A stretch of DNA of 64,000 nucleotides from Pedobacter nototheniae. Its GTDB lineage: Bacteria > Bacteroidota > Bacteroidia > Sphingobacteriales > Sphingobacteriaceae. The position numbers were made by a program, and so were the translations under genes. Below the pieces are notes generated by a model. That model was not told where the DNA came from, searched no databases, and saw only the letters and a list, made by a program, of their open reading frames with translations. Below are positions 25,111 through 34,672 of this stretch, piece by piece; position 1 is the first letter of the stretch, and each line of letters opens with the position of its first letter. The stretch lies in assembly GCF_004335085.1 (NCBI RefSeq), contig NZ_RQRS01000001.1, positions 372,001 through 436,000 on the forward strand. The letters are read 5' to 3'.

Positions 25111-27012
25111 ATGAGTGATCAGATAAAACACGAATGCGGAATCGCTTTTATTCGCCTGTTAAAACCACTTTCTTACTACCAGCAAAAGTACGGTACAGCG
25201 CTTTACGGTCTTAACAAATTATACCTTTTAATGGAAAAACAGCACAACCGAGGCCAGGATGGCGCAGGTATTGCAACCATTAAACTGGATATGAAACCAG
25301 GAAGCAGGTATATCAGCCGATATCGGAGTATGGCTTCGAATGCAGTTGCAGATATATTTGAATATGTGCAGAACAAGTTTGTAGATATACAAGAAAATAC
25401 GCCTGAACTAATGCAGGATACAGAGTGGCTCAAAGACAACGTAAGCTTTATAGGCGAGGTGTTAATGGGCCATTTGCGTTATGGTACGCATGGTAAAAAC
25501 AGTATCGAAAATTGCCACCCTTTTTTAAGGCAAAACAACTGGATGACGCGTAACCTCGTTATTGCCGGTAATTTTAACATGACTAATGTTGACGAATTAC
25601 TAGAGCAACTTTACGAATTAGGTCAGCATCCAAAAGAAAAGGCCGATACAGTAACGGTTTTAGAAAAAATTGGTCACTTTTTAGATGATGAGAATCAAGA
25701 GCTTTTTGATACTTATAAAAAAGAAGGACACGATAACGTAGCCATCACTAAAAAAATTGCTGAAAACTTAAACATTGCCAATATTTTACGCCGATCGGCT
25801 AAAACATGGGATGGTGGGTATTCTATCTGCGGCATGGTTGGTAACGGCGATTCATTTATCATGCGTGATCCGGCAGGTATTCGCCCGGCTTATTACTATT
25901 ATGATGATGAGATTGTAGTTGCAGCTTCAGAAAGACCTGCTTTACAAACCGCTTTTAACATTCAGTTTAAAGATGTTAAAGAAATTGATCCAGGGCATGC
26001 TTTAATCATTAAGAAAAATGGTGAAGTAAGCATGGAGCAGTTCAGAGAGCCTACAGAAAAATTATCGTGTTCTTTTGAACGCATTTATTTTTCTAAAGGA
26101 AGTGATGTCGAAATTTATCAGGAGCGTAAACAATTAGGTCGCTTACTTTGCGATCAGATTTTAAAAGCTGTTGGGCACGATTTAAAAAACACCGTATTTT
26201 CGTTTATACCAAACACCGCCGAAGTAGCTTTCTTTGGTATGGTTGAAGGTGTAAATCAATATATCCGCAATTATCAAAAAGATACTTTGCTAACCAAAAA
26301 AGAGCAATTAAGTGATACACAGCTTGAAGAATTGCTTTCTATGGCGCCTAGAGTAGAAAAGCTTGCCGTTAAGGATGTAAAACTGCGTACGTTTATTACT
26401 CAGGATGCAGATCGTGGCGAAATGGTGGCTCACGTTTATGATACCACTTACGGTATTATTAAAAACCATCAGGATACTTTGGTTGCACTTGATGATTCAA
26501 TTGTTCGTGGTACAACGTTAAAACAAAGTATCATTAAGATTGTAGATCGCCTTCACCCGAAAAAAATTATCATTGTTTCTTCGGCACCTCAAATTCGTTA
26601 TCCTGATTGTTATGGTATCGATATGAGCAGAATGGGGCAGTTTGTAGCTTTCGATGCTGCTATTCAATTGTTAACCGAACGCGGTATGTGGCAGTTAATA
26701 GAAGATGTTTATCAGAAATGTAAAGCCTCTTTATTATTGCCAAAGGAAGAAATTGTAAATCACGTAAAAGAAATTTATAAACCTTTTACACCTGAGGAAA
26801 TTTCGGCTAAAATTGCGCAAATTATTACACCCAAAGGAACCGTTGCAGAGGTTGAGGTTATTTATCAGAGCCTTGAAAACTTGCACAGCGCTTGTCCTAA
26901 AAACAAGGGCGATTGGTATTTCTCAGGAAATTATCCAACCCCTGGAGGCAACAAGGTTGTAAATAAAGCATTTGTTAACTGGAAAGAAGGAAACAATCAA
27001 AGGGCTTATTAA
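25111..27012 (+). CDS. PurF-like amidophosphoribosyltransferase, long Bacteroidota form
   Basis: This 633-residue protein starts at the ATG giving MSDQIKHECGIAFI. The N-terminal class II glutaminase has Cys9 as likely nucleophile after removal of eight residues, plus EKQHNRGQDGAGIA and LMGHLRYGTHGKN. A C-terminal phosphoribosyltransferase domain carries the PRPP loop as VALDDSIVRGTTLKQS. Classical PurF has about 470-510 residues; here extra segments sit in the glutaminase half (around YYQQKYGTALYG and VADIFEYVQNK) and a C-terminal extension (TPEEISAKIAQIITPKGTVAEVEV). It could be the purine first-step enzyme or a second, diverged copy with another PurF elsewhere; the window does not decide. 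Confidence 0.82.
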   Translation: MSDQIKHECGIAFIRLLKPLSYYQQKYGTALYGLNKLYLLMEKQHNRGQDGAGIATIKLDMKPGSRYISRYRSMASNAVADIFEYVQNKFVDIQENTPELMQDTEWLKDNVSFIGEVLMGHLRYGTHGKNSIENCHPFLRQNNWMTRNLVIAGNFNMTNVDELLEQLYELGQHPKEKADTVTVLEKIGHFLDDENQELFDTYKKEGHDNVAITKKIAENLNIANILRRSAKTWDGGYSICGMVGNGDSFIMRDPAGIRPAYYYYDDEIVVAASERPALQTAFNIQFKDVKEIDPGHALIIKKNGEVSMEQFREPTEKLSCSFERIYFSKGSDVEIYQERKQLGRLLCDQILKAVGHDLKNTVFSFIPNTAEVAFFGMVEGVNQYIRNYQKDTLLTKKEQLSDTQLEELLSMAPRVEKLAVKDVKLRTFITQDADRGEMVAHVYDTTYGIIKNHQDTLVALDDSIVRGTTLKQSIIKIVDRLHPKKIIIVSSAPQIRYPDCYGIDMSRMGQFVAFDAAIQLLTERGMWQLIEDVYQKCKASLLLPKEEIVNHVKEIYKPFTPEEISAKIAQIITPKGTVAEVEVIYQSLENLHSACPKNKGDWYFSGNYPTPGGNKVVNKAFVNWKEGNNQRAY

Positions 27013-27034
27013 TTTAAGCTTCTCTTAATATTTT

Positions 27035-27069
27035 AAATAGCTCATATTTTATATGGGCTATTTTTTTTT
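27035..27069 (+). terminator. Terminator of the PurF-like gene
   Basis: AAATAGCTCATAT and ATATGGGCTATTT pair over 13 bp with one wobble and a TTT loop, followed by a run of T. Confidence 0.85.
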
Positions 27070-27079
27070 GGAAAGCAGT

Positions 27080-27440
27080 TTTGTGAAGCTAAACGAAGCT
27101 AGTTCCTGCTTTTTGCTCTATCTCTGATGAAAAATCAGATGATGCCACGTCAATCACGTTTAATAACTTAAGCCTGTGTAAATAAACCTGACAGGAATGG
27201 AAAGCCCGGAGGTGAGGCACGAACTGAGGACTTGTAATGGTTGGCAGGACTAGCGATAATCGATGCGCTGTTTGTGCTTTCCTAATAAAAAGCAAGAATT
27301 CTATTTTAGCGTTTGTATGTTGGCAGGTGATAAAATTTACATGAATAGAAAGATAGGAGGAAGCCTCGAAATGTTCGCAGGACTAATGATAAGAAAGAGA
27401 GCTGTTAATATTGCCCCTTAAAAAGGAAGGATTTCTATAA
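27080..27440. other. Gene-free spacer with degenerate short repeats
   Basis: No protein or RNA gene was recognised in this spacer of about 360 bp. It contains three degenerate copies of GTTGGCAGGACTARYGATAA: near 27240 (GTTGGCAGGACTAGCGATAA), near 27320 (GTTGGCAGGTGATAA, with a 5-bp gap) and near 27373 (GTTCGCAGGACTAATGATAA). Base composition is less AT-rich than neighbouring spacers, as expected of a decayed repetitive element. Confidence 0.45.
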
Positions 27441-27463
27441 AATAAATGCGAAACTTATGAAGT

Positions 27464-28090
27464 TTATGCGTAAAACTTCAGGTAGGTTTTTATAATCATC
27501 CAAAGGGCAAAAAATATGATGACGATGCCCGCAATTTTATTTAATTTTTTAAGTGCATCTTCTTTAATTCTATAGCGTAACTTGCTGGAGTAAAAGCTTT
27601 TTGCGCCATCAATGCTTAATTGTGTAGCCATAGCAATAAAAAAGCAAACCAACTTTTCATTAAGCATATTGTTAAGCTTTACGGAAATAATTCCACTCAC
27701 AATTATCCAAAACATTAGTGTAGAAGGGGTAAGAATACACATTAAAAACCCTTTTAATAAATAACCCCGCTTACTTACTTTTTGCAAGGTGTTACTGTTG
27801 TAATGGATAGAGATTTTTGAAAAGAGATAATAAATCCCAACGGCAAGTAAAAATAAGCCACCAATTAAACCAACATATTTATCAAAACTGGATTTATATT
27901 CGAAAAACTGACTGCCAAAAAGTACAATGCCAATCAAAATTACATCACTTATAATTACGCCAACAGCTAAAGAAAAACCAGCTTTAAAACCTTTTTCTAT
28001 ACTGGTCTTAATCATGGCAAAAAATACCGGACCAGTTAAAAACGACGAAATAATCCCTGCCCCAATCCCTAATAATATGGCTTCAAACAT
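27464..28090 (-). CDS. LysE-family translocator
   Basis: This 208-residue inner-membrane protein has six hydrophobic helices. The LysE/RhtB-type opening GIGAGIISSFLTGPVFFAMIKTSIEKGFKAGFSLAVGVIISDVILI and the central LLKGFLMCILTPSTLMFWI are characteristic. The family exports amino acids or related small metabolites; the substrate is not evident. It is divergent from the thioredoxin-like gene. Confidence 0.85.
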   Translation of the reverse strand: MFEAILLGIGAGIISSFLTGPVFFAMIKTSIEKGFKAGFSLAVGVIISDVILIGIVLFGSQFFEYKSSFDKYVGLIGGLFLLAVGIYYLFSKISIHYNSNTLQKVSKRGYLLKGFLMCILTPSTLMFWIIVSGIISVKLNNMLNEKLVCFFIAMATQLSIDGAKSFYSSKLRYRIKEDALKKLNKIAGIVIIFFALWMIIKTYLKFYA

Positions 28091-28306
28091 GCGTTTTTGT
28101 GTTTAACAATTTGCGAATATGCAATTTTATAGTTTAAACAACCAACATTAGTGCCATCTATTTTATTAATGGTATCCATTTGATTTAAAATTTTCGACTA
28201 GTAATTTAAAATATTTGTGCCTTAAGTTTTGCTTCCATTAACTTCATTTATAGGTTTTTAATTTTGTATTATTGTGTTAATATTTCATTTAATGAACCTA
28301 AAAACT

Positions 28307-29542
28307 ATGAAAAAACTATTTTTTTTAATGCTCCTCACTCCACTTTTAAGTTTGGCACAACAAACTGGAACTCATTTCGAACATAATTTAAGCTGGACAC
28401 AGGCCAAAGAGAAAGCTAAAAAAGAAAACAAATATTTATTTGTAGATTGTTTTACCACTTGGTGCGGGCCATGCAAGTATATGACCGCTACTATTTTTCC
28501 TCAACAAAAAGTAGGAGATTTTTTTAATAAGAACTTTGTAAATATTAAAGTTCAAATGGATAAAACACCTAAAGATAATGAAGAGGTAAAAAGTTGGTAT
28601 GCCGATGCTTTATCTATTGCTAAAGATTATAAAGTTAGAGCTTATCCAACGTTTTTAATTTTTTCTCCTGATGGTGAATTGGTGCATCAAGTTGTTGGTG
28701 GTGGCGAAGCTGATTATTTTATTGCTAAAGTAAATAAAGCCTTCAAACCTGAAACTCAATATTTCACTGTGCTTAAAAAATATAAAGCAGGAGATAAGAA
28801 CCCTGAGTTTTTAAAATCACTTACTTATGCCGCTGATGAAGCGTATGATGCAGAAACTAAAGATAAAGTTGCAACAGAATACATTGCCAGTCAGAAGGAT
28901 TTATACACTAAAGATAATTTGGAGTTTTTAGGAAAATTTACAGCAAGCAGTAAAAGTAAAGGATTTGATGTAATCCTTAAAAATCCTGAAAAAGTTGATG
29001 AGGTTTTAGGTAAAGGTACAGCCAACAAAATATTAACTGATGTTATTATGGACGAAGAGGTTTATGCGTTGGTAAAAGGAAAATCAGATCCAAATGTAAA
29101 TGTTGATGAAATTGAGGCTACCATTAAGAAAAAATATCCCTCGGTAGACTTATCAAAAAGTTTAGCAATGTTTAAAGTTCAGCTTTATCAAAATAAAAAA
29201 GATTGGACAAACTATCAGGCAGCAGCATTAAGCTATATGCGTAAATATGGTAATGACGCCGATGTTAATACTTTAAATAGTTTAGCGTGGACGGTTTTTG
29301 AAAACTGCCATGATCCTGCTTGCGTTGCCGAAGCGTTAAACTGGAGTAAGCGCAGTGTTGAGGCAACAAATAATGCACAACCGGCATTGATGGATACCTA
29401 CGCTAATTTATTGCATAAGTTAGGTAAAACAGAAGAAGCTATAAAATGGGAAGAGAAAGCTATAAATTTAGTTCCCGATGCTGAAAAGGCTAATTATCAA
29501 GGAACTTTGGATAAAATGAAAAAAGGTGAAAAAACTTGGTAG
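28307..29542 (+). CDS. Exported thioredoxin-fold protein with helical C-terminal region
   Basis: This 411-residue protein starts at the ATG giving signal MKKLFFLMLLTPLLSLAQ. The thioredoxin domain (about 25-150) has active site WCGPC (52-56) in CFTTWCGPCKYMTATIF and the cis-proline region VRAYPTFLIFSPDGE. The remaining 250 residues are mostly helical with a TPR-like end (MDTYANLLHKLGKTEEAIKWEEKAINLVPD). It is probably a periplasmic thiol-disulfide protein. An upstream in-frame start adds 11 residues without improving the signal peptide. A TAATTTTG box lies about 40 bp before the start. Confidence 0.87.
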   Translation: MKKLFFLMLLTPLLSLAQQTGTHFEHNLSWTQAKEKAKKENKYLFVDCFTTWCGPCKYMTATIFPQQKVGDFFNKNFVNIKVQMDKTPKDNEEVKSWYADALSIAKDYKVRAYPTFLIFSPDGELVHQVVGGGEADYFIAKVNKAFKPETQYFTVLKKYKAGDKNPEFLKSLTYAADEAYDAETKDKVATEYIASQKDLYTKDNLEFLGKFTASSKSKGFDVILKNPEKVDEVLGKGTANKILTDVIMDEEVYALVKGKSDPNVNVDEIEATIKKKYPSVDLSKSLAMFKVQLYQNKKDWTNYQAAALSYMRKYGNDADVNTLNSLAWTVFENCHDPACVAEALNWSKRSVEATNNAQPALMDTYANLLHKLGKTEEAIKWEEKAINLVPDAEKANYQGTLDKMKKGEKTW

Positions 29543-29583
29543 CATTTAAGTTTTATATCAAAAAAGCCTATTGAATATCTAAT

Positions 29584-29620
29584 AAAGGGATAACGTTTTT
29601 TGAATGTTATCCCTTTTATT
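29584..29620 (+). terminator. Terminator of the thioredoxin-like gene
   Basis: AAAGGGATAAC and GTTATCCCTTT form an 11-bp stem with an 11-nt loop followed by TTTATT. Confidence 0.88.
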
Positions 29621-29750
29621 TAACCAAATATATACCTATAGCGCTCCAATATTAAAGCAGATAGTGTTGTAAATACACTATTTTGTTTATTAATATATTG
29701 TTTATTATTTTTTTTATTTATGTTTAGCCTTCCAAAAACTAAATTATAAA

Positions 29751-31184
29751 ATGAGTTCAGATCAACAGCAAACCAAATGGGGGCAATTTATTCCCTTAGT
29801 TACCGTATTCTTTTTTTGGGGATTCGTTGCAGCCAGTAATGATATTTTAATTCCCGTTTTTAAGCAAGCTTTTAACTTATCTCAGCCACAAAGTCAGCTT
29901 GTTTCCTTAGCATTTTATATTGCTTACACAGTAGGATCACTTATTTATTGGGGTATTTCTGTTATCATGAAGCAAGATTTAGTGAATAAAATCGGATATA
30001 AAAATGGCCTTGTATTAGGTTTATCCATTTCGGCTTTAGGCACACTTTTGTTTTATCCGGCAGCTAACACGGGATCGTTTGCATTGATGTTATCAGGCTT
30101 ATTTATTGTAGCATTAGGTTTTTCATTACAACAAACAGTAGCAAATCCTTTAGCAATTGCATTAGGTCCAATTTCTACAGGTTCTCAGCGTTTAACAATG
30201 GCTGGTGGTATTAATAACTTTGGTACAACCATTGGACCGCTAATTGTTAGTTATGCTATATTTGGTTCACCATCTTCTTCAACAGGAGGAATCAGTGTAG
30301 AAAGTGTAAAAATTCCATATCTAATTTTAGGGGCAGCTTTTTTACTAGTAGCTGTTTTTCTTAAGTTTTCTTCCCTTCCAAATAAACCAGAATTGGTTGA
30401 AGCAACCGAGGTTGATCCATCGGTAAAAGGTTCAGCTTTAAAATACCCGCAATTAGTTTTAGGTATGCTAGCCATTTTTCTTTATGTTGGTGTTGAGGTA
30501 TCTACCGCTAGTAACTTACCTGCCTACATGGAACATAAATTGGGTTTCGCAATTAAAGATATAGCTCCATACGTTTCTTTATACTGGGCAAGTATGATGA
30601 TTGGTAGATGGACTGGTGCTGTTGAAGCTTTTACAGATAATGTTCAAAAACAAAAAGTATTAAGATTTATTGCTCCATATTTAGCATTTGGTGTTTTTCT
30701 TGGTGTTAATGCATTAGGTGGTCACGATCTTGCCCCTTTTTATGTTTACGCAGCAATTATTTTAGTGCTAATTATTGCTGATATGGCAAGTAAAGGTAAT
30801 CCTGCCAGGATGTTGTTAATATTTTCATTTATAGGTATTACCGCACTTTTAATTGGAATGTTTACCACAGGTATGGTAAGCGTTTACGCATTTACAAGTG
30901 TTGGTTTATTCTGCAGTACTTTATGGCCATGTATTTTTACTTTAGCTGTTAGCGGTTTGGGTAAAAACACAAGTCAGGGTAGTAGTTTCTTAATCATGAT
31001 GATTATGGGCGGAGGAATTATTAGCTGGTTACAAGGTGTGGTTTCTGAAACAACAGGTATTCAGTATAGCTACTTGGTTGGTGTAATTTGTTTCGCTTAC
31101 CTAGCATTTTACGCTTGGAGAGTTAGTGGAATCCTTAGAGCGCAAGGAATTTCTTTTGATAAGAAACTTTCTGGCGGACATTAA
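29751..31184 (+). CDS. MFS sugar transporter of the FucP/GluP (glucose/galactose or fucose) family
   Basis: This 477-residue 12-helix permease shows WGQFIPLVTVFFFWGFVAASNDILIPVFKQAF at the N-terminus, as in sugar:H+ symporters of the FucP/GluP group common in Bacteroidota, and GGINNFGTTIGPLIVSYAIFG in helix 5. The exact sugar is unknown. It stands alone between two terminators, with no sugar kinase or hydrolase adjacent. Confidence 0.85.
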   Translation: MSSDQQQTKWGQFIPLVTVFFFWGFVAASNDILIPVFKQAFNLSQPQSQLVSLAFYIAYTVGSLIYWGISVIMKQDLVNKIGYKNGLVLGLSISALGTLLFYPAANTGSFALMLSGLFIVALGFSLQQTVANPLAIALGPISTGSQRLTMAGGINNFGTTIGPLIVSYAIFGSPSSSTGGISVESVKIPYLILGAAFLLVAVFLKFSSLPNKPELVEATEVDPSVKGSALKYPQLVLGMLAIFLYVGVEVSTASNLPAYMEHKLGFAIKDIAPYVSLYWASMMIGRWTGAVEAFTDNVQKQKVLRFIAPYLAFGVFLGVNALGGHDLAPFYVYAAIILVLIIADMASKGNPARMLLIFSFIGITALLIGMFTTGMVSVYAFTSVGLFCSTLWPCIFTLAVSGLGKNTSQGSSFLIMMIMGGGIISWLQGVVSETTGIQYSYLVGVICFAYLAFYAWRVSGILRAQGISFDKKLSGGH

Positions 31185-31205
31185 TATTTAATAAACTAAT
31201 TTTGT

Positions 31206-31238
31206 AGCCACAGAAAGTTTTCTTTCTGTGGCTTTTTA
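31206..31238 (+). terminator. Terminator of the sugar MFS gene
   Basis: AGCCACAGAAA and TTTCTGTGGCT form an 11-bp stem followed by TTTTTAA. A TAATTTTG box at 31197-31204 lies immediately before it and could serve the deaminase gene. Confidence 0.88.
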
Positions 31239-31247
31239 ATTTAATAC

Positions 31248-31703
31248 ATGACTGAAAAACCTAGTTTCGATTCCATTTTTATGAATTTGGCGACTGATTT
31301 AGCCGCCCGTTCTCATTGTGTAAGAGCGCACGTTGGTGCAGTTTTAACTAAAGATACCCGAATTATTTCTATTGGTTACAACGGTCCACCCGCCGGAACT
31401 CACAATTGCGATGAAGAATGGCCAGGAGAAGGTTGCCAAAGAGATAGTAAAGGAAGTTGCTCTTTAGCCCTGCATGCAGAGGAAAATGCTATTCTTTATG
31501 CCTCAAAAAATGGTTCGAAGATTGAAGGATGTACCCTTTATACCACTTTATCGCCATGCATAGCCTGCGCACGTTTAATTCTTTCATCAGGTATTAAATT
31601 GGTTTACTATTCAAAATCTTATGCCGCTTACAAGGGTTTACCGAGTGATGAAGGTGTAGATTTTTTGAGGAAGTTTGGGGTAGAAGTGGTGCTTTTATCT
31701 TAA
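31248..31703 (+). CDS. dCMP deaminase family protein
   Basis: This 151-residue zinc enzyme has HAEENA (His76, Glu78) and PCIAC (Cys104, Cys107), the catalytic set of cytidine/deoxycytidylate deaminases. Residues RAHVGAVLTKDTRIISIGYNGPPAGTHNCDEE are typical of dCMP deaminase, which makes dUMP for thymidylate synthesis. An extra cysteine/histidine group (HNCDEEWPGEGCQRDSKGSC) resembles the structural zinc site of ComEB-type enzymes. Confidence 0.92.
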   Translation: MTEKPSFDSIFMNLATDLAARSHCVRAHVGAVLTKDTRIISIGYNGPPAGTHNCDEEWPGEGCQRDSKGSCSLALHAEENAILYASKNGSKIEGCTLYTTLSPCIACARLILSSGIKLVYYSKSYAAYKGLPSDEGVDFLRKFGVEVVLLS

Positions 31704-31771
31704 ATGTTGGTGCAGAGATTTTTAATGTTAACATTTTGCCATTTACCTTTCTCGTTTTACGCTTAAAACCC

Positions 31772-31779
31772 TACCTTTG
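31772..31779 (+). promoter_or_regulatory. -7 box for guaA (TACCTTTG) 3 bp before the start codon
   Basis: This exact TAnnTTTG match ends 3 bp upstream of the guaA ATG. If used, transcription would start at or inside the first codons, giving a leaderless message. Confidence 0.5.
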
Positions 31780-31782
31780 CGC

Positions 31783-33312
31783 ATGCAAGAAAAAATCATT
31801 ATCGTCGATTTTGGTTCGCAATTTACACAACTCATTGCCCGTAGAGTACGCGAACTAAATATTTACTGTGAAATTTATCCTTTTAATAATCTTCCTGAAA
31901 TTTCAGGCGATGTAAAAGGTGTTATCTTTTCAGGAAGCCCTTATTCTGTTCGTCAGGATGATGCTCCTCAAATCGACTTAGCTAAATATCATTTAAAATA
32001 TCCATTGTTAGCCGTTTGTTATGGTGCACAATATATTGCGCAGCACTCTGGAGGCGATGTACAACCATCATCAACCCGCGAGTACGGCCGTGCTAACCTG
32101 AGCTTTGTAAATCAGGAAAATAAATTATTTAAAGGCATTAATATCGATTCTCAAGTTTGGATGAGCCATGGTGATACCATTACCCATATTCCTGAAAATT
32201 TTGAATTGATTGCGAGCACCGATAGCGTAAGGGTAGCAGCTTACCACATTAAAGATTCTGATACTTATGCCATTCAGTTTCACCCAGAAGTTACCCATAG
32301 CATTGATGGTAAAGTTCTTTTAGAGAATTTCCTTGTAGATATTTGCGGATGTAGCCAAGATTGGACTTCAGCTTCTTTTATTGAAACCACTGTTGCAGAT
32401 TTGAAAGAGAAATTAGGCGATGATAAAGTTGTTTTAGGCTTATCGGGTGGTGTAGATAGTAGCGTTGCTGCGGTTTTACTACATAAGGCAATCGGTAAAA
32501 ACTTGCATTGTATTTTTGTTGATAACGGTTTACTCCGTAAAGATGAATATAGCCAAGTGCTTGAGCAATACAAACACATGGGCTTAAACATTAAAGGAAT
32601 TGATGCTAAAGATCGTTTCTTAAGTCAGCTTGCCGGATTAAAAGACCCTGAGTTAAAAAGAAAAGCAATAGGACGAGTTTTTATTGAAGTTTTTGATGAT
32701 GCAGCACACGAAGTAACTGGCGTAAGCTGGTTAGGGCAAGGAACTATTTATCCGGATGTAATTGAATCTATTTCTGTTAATGGTCCATCGGCAACCATTA
32801 AATCTCACCATAATGTTGGTGGTTTACCTGATTTTATGAAGCTAAAAGTAGTTGAACCATTGAAAACTTTGTTTAAGGATGAGGTTAGAAGAGTAGGTAA
32901 GGCTTTAAGCATTGATGATGTAATTTTAGGTCGCCATCCATTTCCAGGTCCTGGCTTGGCTATTCGTATTTTAGGCGATGTTACTGCTGAAAAAGTAGAG
33001 ATTTTGCAACAAGCAGATGCAATTTATATTAATGAATTAAAATCAGCTGGTTTATACGATCGAGTTTGGCAGGCAGGAGCAATCTTTTTGCCAGTTCAAT
33101 CTGTTGGAGTTATGGGGGATGAACGTACCTACGAAAACGTAATCTGCCTAAGAGCTGTAGAATCTGTTGATGGAATGACTGCTGACTGGTGCCATTTACC
33201 TTACGAAGTTCTTGCTAAAATCTCAAATGAGATTATCAATAAGGTTAAAGGAATTAATAGAGTTGTTTATGATATTAGCTCTAAACCACCTGCAACTATT
33301 GAGTGGGAATAA
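31783..33312 (+). CDS. guaA: GMP synthase (glutamine-hydrolysing)
   Basis: The 509-residue product starts at [21 protein letters not shown]. The class I glutaminase (1-190) has nucleophile Cys79 in [10 protein letters not shown] and the His/Glu pair in QFHPEVTHS. The ATP-pyrophosphatase loop is [16 protein letters not shown]. The C-terminal dimer domain contains [16 protein letters not shown] and ends PPATIEWE as usual. It aminates XMP to GMP. Upstream TTG and CGC codons belong to the promoter box, so I reject a longer start. Confidence 0.97.
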   Translation: MQEKIIIVDFGSQFTQLIARRVRELNIYCEIYPFNNLPEISGDVKGVIFSGSPYSVRQDDAPQIDLAKYHLKYPLLAVCYGAQYIAQHSGGDVQPSSTREYGRANLSFVNQENKLFKGINIDSQVWMSHGDTITHIPENFELIASTDSVRVAAYHIKDSDTYAIQFHPEVTHSIDGKVLLENFLVDICGCSQDWTSASFIETTVADLKEKLGDDKVVLGLSGGVDSSVAAVLLHKAIGKNLHCIFVDNGLLRKDEYSQVLEQYKHMGLNIKGIDAKDRFLSQLAGLKDPELKRKAIGRVFIEVFDDAAHEVTGVSWLGQGTIYPDVIESISVNGPSATIKSHHNVGGLPDFMKLKVVEPLKTLFKDEVRRVGKALSIDDVILGRHPFPGPGLAIRILGDVTAEKVEILQQADAIYINELKSAGLYDRVWQAGAIFLPVQSVGVMGDERTYENVICLRAVESVDGMTADWCHLPYEVLAKISNEIINKVKGINRVVYDISSKPPATIEWE

Positions 33313-33373
33313 ATTAATTTCCTGAGTCTTTTTTCTGAATTAGAAAGGCTTTATAATGAATAAAATATAATAT

Positions 33374-33410
33374 TATGCTGGTAGAGTTAAACCTTTGCCA
33401 GCATATTTTG
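33374..33410. terminator. Hairpin in the guaA-lipoprotein gap
   Basis: TATGCTGG and CCAGCATA form an 8-bp stem with a 16-nt loop, followed by TTTTG. The loop and 3' arm contain AACCTTTG, one base off a -7 box, so the hairpin may mark both the end of guaA and the start of the next gene. Confidence 0.5.
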
Positions 33411-33424
33411 TTAAATTAATAGCT

Positions 33425-34636
33425 ATGAATTTTAAAAGTAGATACAGTCTTTTTGTTTTGTTTGCACTTTTATTTGCGGCCTGTTCACCAAAAATCAGGA
33501 CACCTAAAAAAGATGACTCAAACGCAAAGGAAAAGGAAAAAACACCAGAGAAAAAGTCAATAAAAAAGTTTTCTCAAGCCAATATTTCCTTACTTGTACC
33601 TTTTAAACTTAATGAGCTCAATTTAAAAACGGCTACAAAATCTGATATTGAGAAGTATGCCATGCCAATTGATTTCTACCAGGGCTTTAAGCTTGGTTTA
33701 GATTCTGCTGCTGCTGGCGGACAGAATTTTAAATTAAATGTTTTTGATACCGAAGATGATAATGCGCATATATCTTCTTTATATAAAAATGAACGATTTA
33801 AACAAAGCAATCTAATTATTGGTCCTGTTTTTCCAGATGGAATTAAGCATATTAAAAATTATGCAATTGAAAATAAAATGTTGGTAGTATCGCCTTTGGC
33901 AGCTACAAATCCGACCGAATTTGATAATCCAAATCTTATTTCAATTGTAAATAACATAGATTTACATGCCCATAAAATTGCTGCTTACATTAGCAAAAAT
34001 TTCAACCCAGAAAATACAATTGTTGTATTAATTAATCCTAAGAAAACCGAAGATGAGCAGTTGGCGGCTCCAATAAGAACTTATTTCCAAAGTAATCCTA
34101 AGTTTATCTTTCAAGAATATGCATCTGCTTTTACCTTTGAAACCAAAATGATAAAAGGAAAGCATTATGCTGTAATTTTAACATCTTCTGATCGTGCTTT
34201 TGTACAGCCGACCCTTGATAAGCTTTATAAGCTAAAAAATCTTCCTTCTGGTGGTTATGCCATTAATTTATTTGGACATCCAAACTGGATTAAGCAAAAT
34301 TACACTGTAGATAAATTACAAGGTTTAAACACAATAATAAGCTCTTCTTACAAAATAGATTATAAAAGTGCTGCTGTAATTGCTTTTATAAAAAAATACC
34401 GGAATAGATACGGTTTTGAGCCAGGAGAATATGCTTTCAAAGGTTTTGATATTGGTTATTACTTCGGTCGGTTATTAAATAATTACGGTGAAGAATATCA
34501 GGATTATATTGTGAAGGATAAGTATAAAGGGCTTCACAATAGCTTTTCTTTTAAGTATGATGAAAAATTGGGCTATATTAATACCAGCTTAATGTTGCTA
34601 CGCTATAAAAACTTTGCGCTTAATGTTGTAGAGTAA
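33425..34636 (+). CDS. Lipoprotein with periplasmic-binding-protein type I fold
   Basis: The 403-residue product begins MNFKSRYSLFVLFALLFAACSPK with a clear lipobox (FAAC). After a charged linker (KKDDSNAKEKEKTPEKKS), the body resembles amino-acid/LivK-type binding proteins: ISLLVPFKLNE, FYQGFKLGLDSAAAGGQNFKLNVFDTEDD, IGPVFPDGIKHIKNYAIENKMLVVSPLAA and VIAFIKKYRNRYGFEPGEYAFKGFDIGYYFGRLL. No ABC transporter genes are adjacent, so it is probably not a simple importer component. In Bacteroidota similar proteins are single-gene lipoproteins of unknown role. Confidence 0.75.
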   Translation: MNFKSRYSLFVLFALLFAACSPKIRTPKKDDSNAKEKEKTPEKKSIKKFSQANISLLVPFKLNELNLKTATKSDIEKYAMPIDFYQGFKLGLDSAAAGGQNFKLNVFDTEDDNAHISSLYKNERFKQSNLIIGPVFPDGIKHIKNYAIENKMLVVSPLAATNPTEFDNPNLISIVNNIDLHAHKIAAYISKNFNPENTIVVLINPKKTEDEQLAAPIRTYFQSNPKFIFQEYASAFTFETKMIKGKHYAVILTSSDRAFVQPTLDKLYKLKNLPSGGYAINLFGHPNWIKQNYTVDKLQGLNTIISSSYKIDYKSAAVIAFIKKYRNRYGFEPGEYAFKGFDIGYYFGRLLNNYGEEYQDYIVKDKYKGLHNSFSFKYDEKLGYINTSLMLLRYKNFALNVVE

Positions 34637-34672
34637 GTTTAATCAACATTTAAAAATTATTTCTTCCAACTT

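Noticed and set aside
27089..27295. 68-codon minus-strand frame in the spacer after the PurF-like gene
   Set aside because: No recognisable protein features, and it covers degenerate repeats rather than coding-like sequence.
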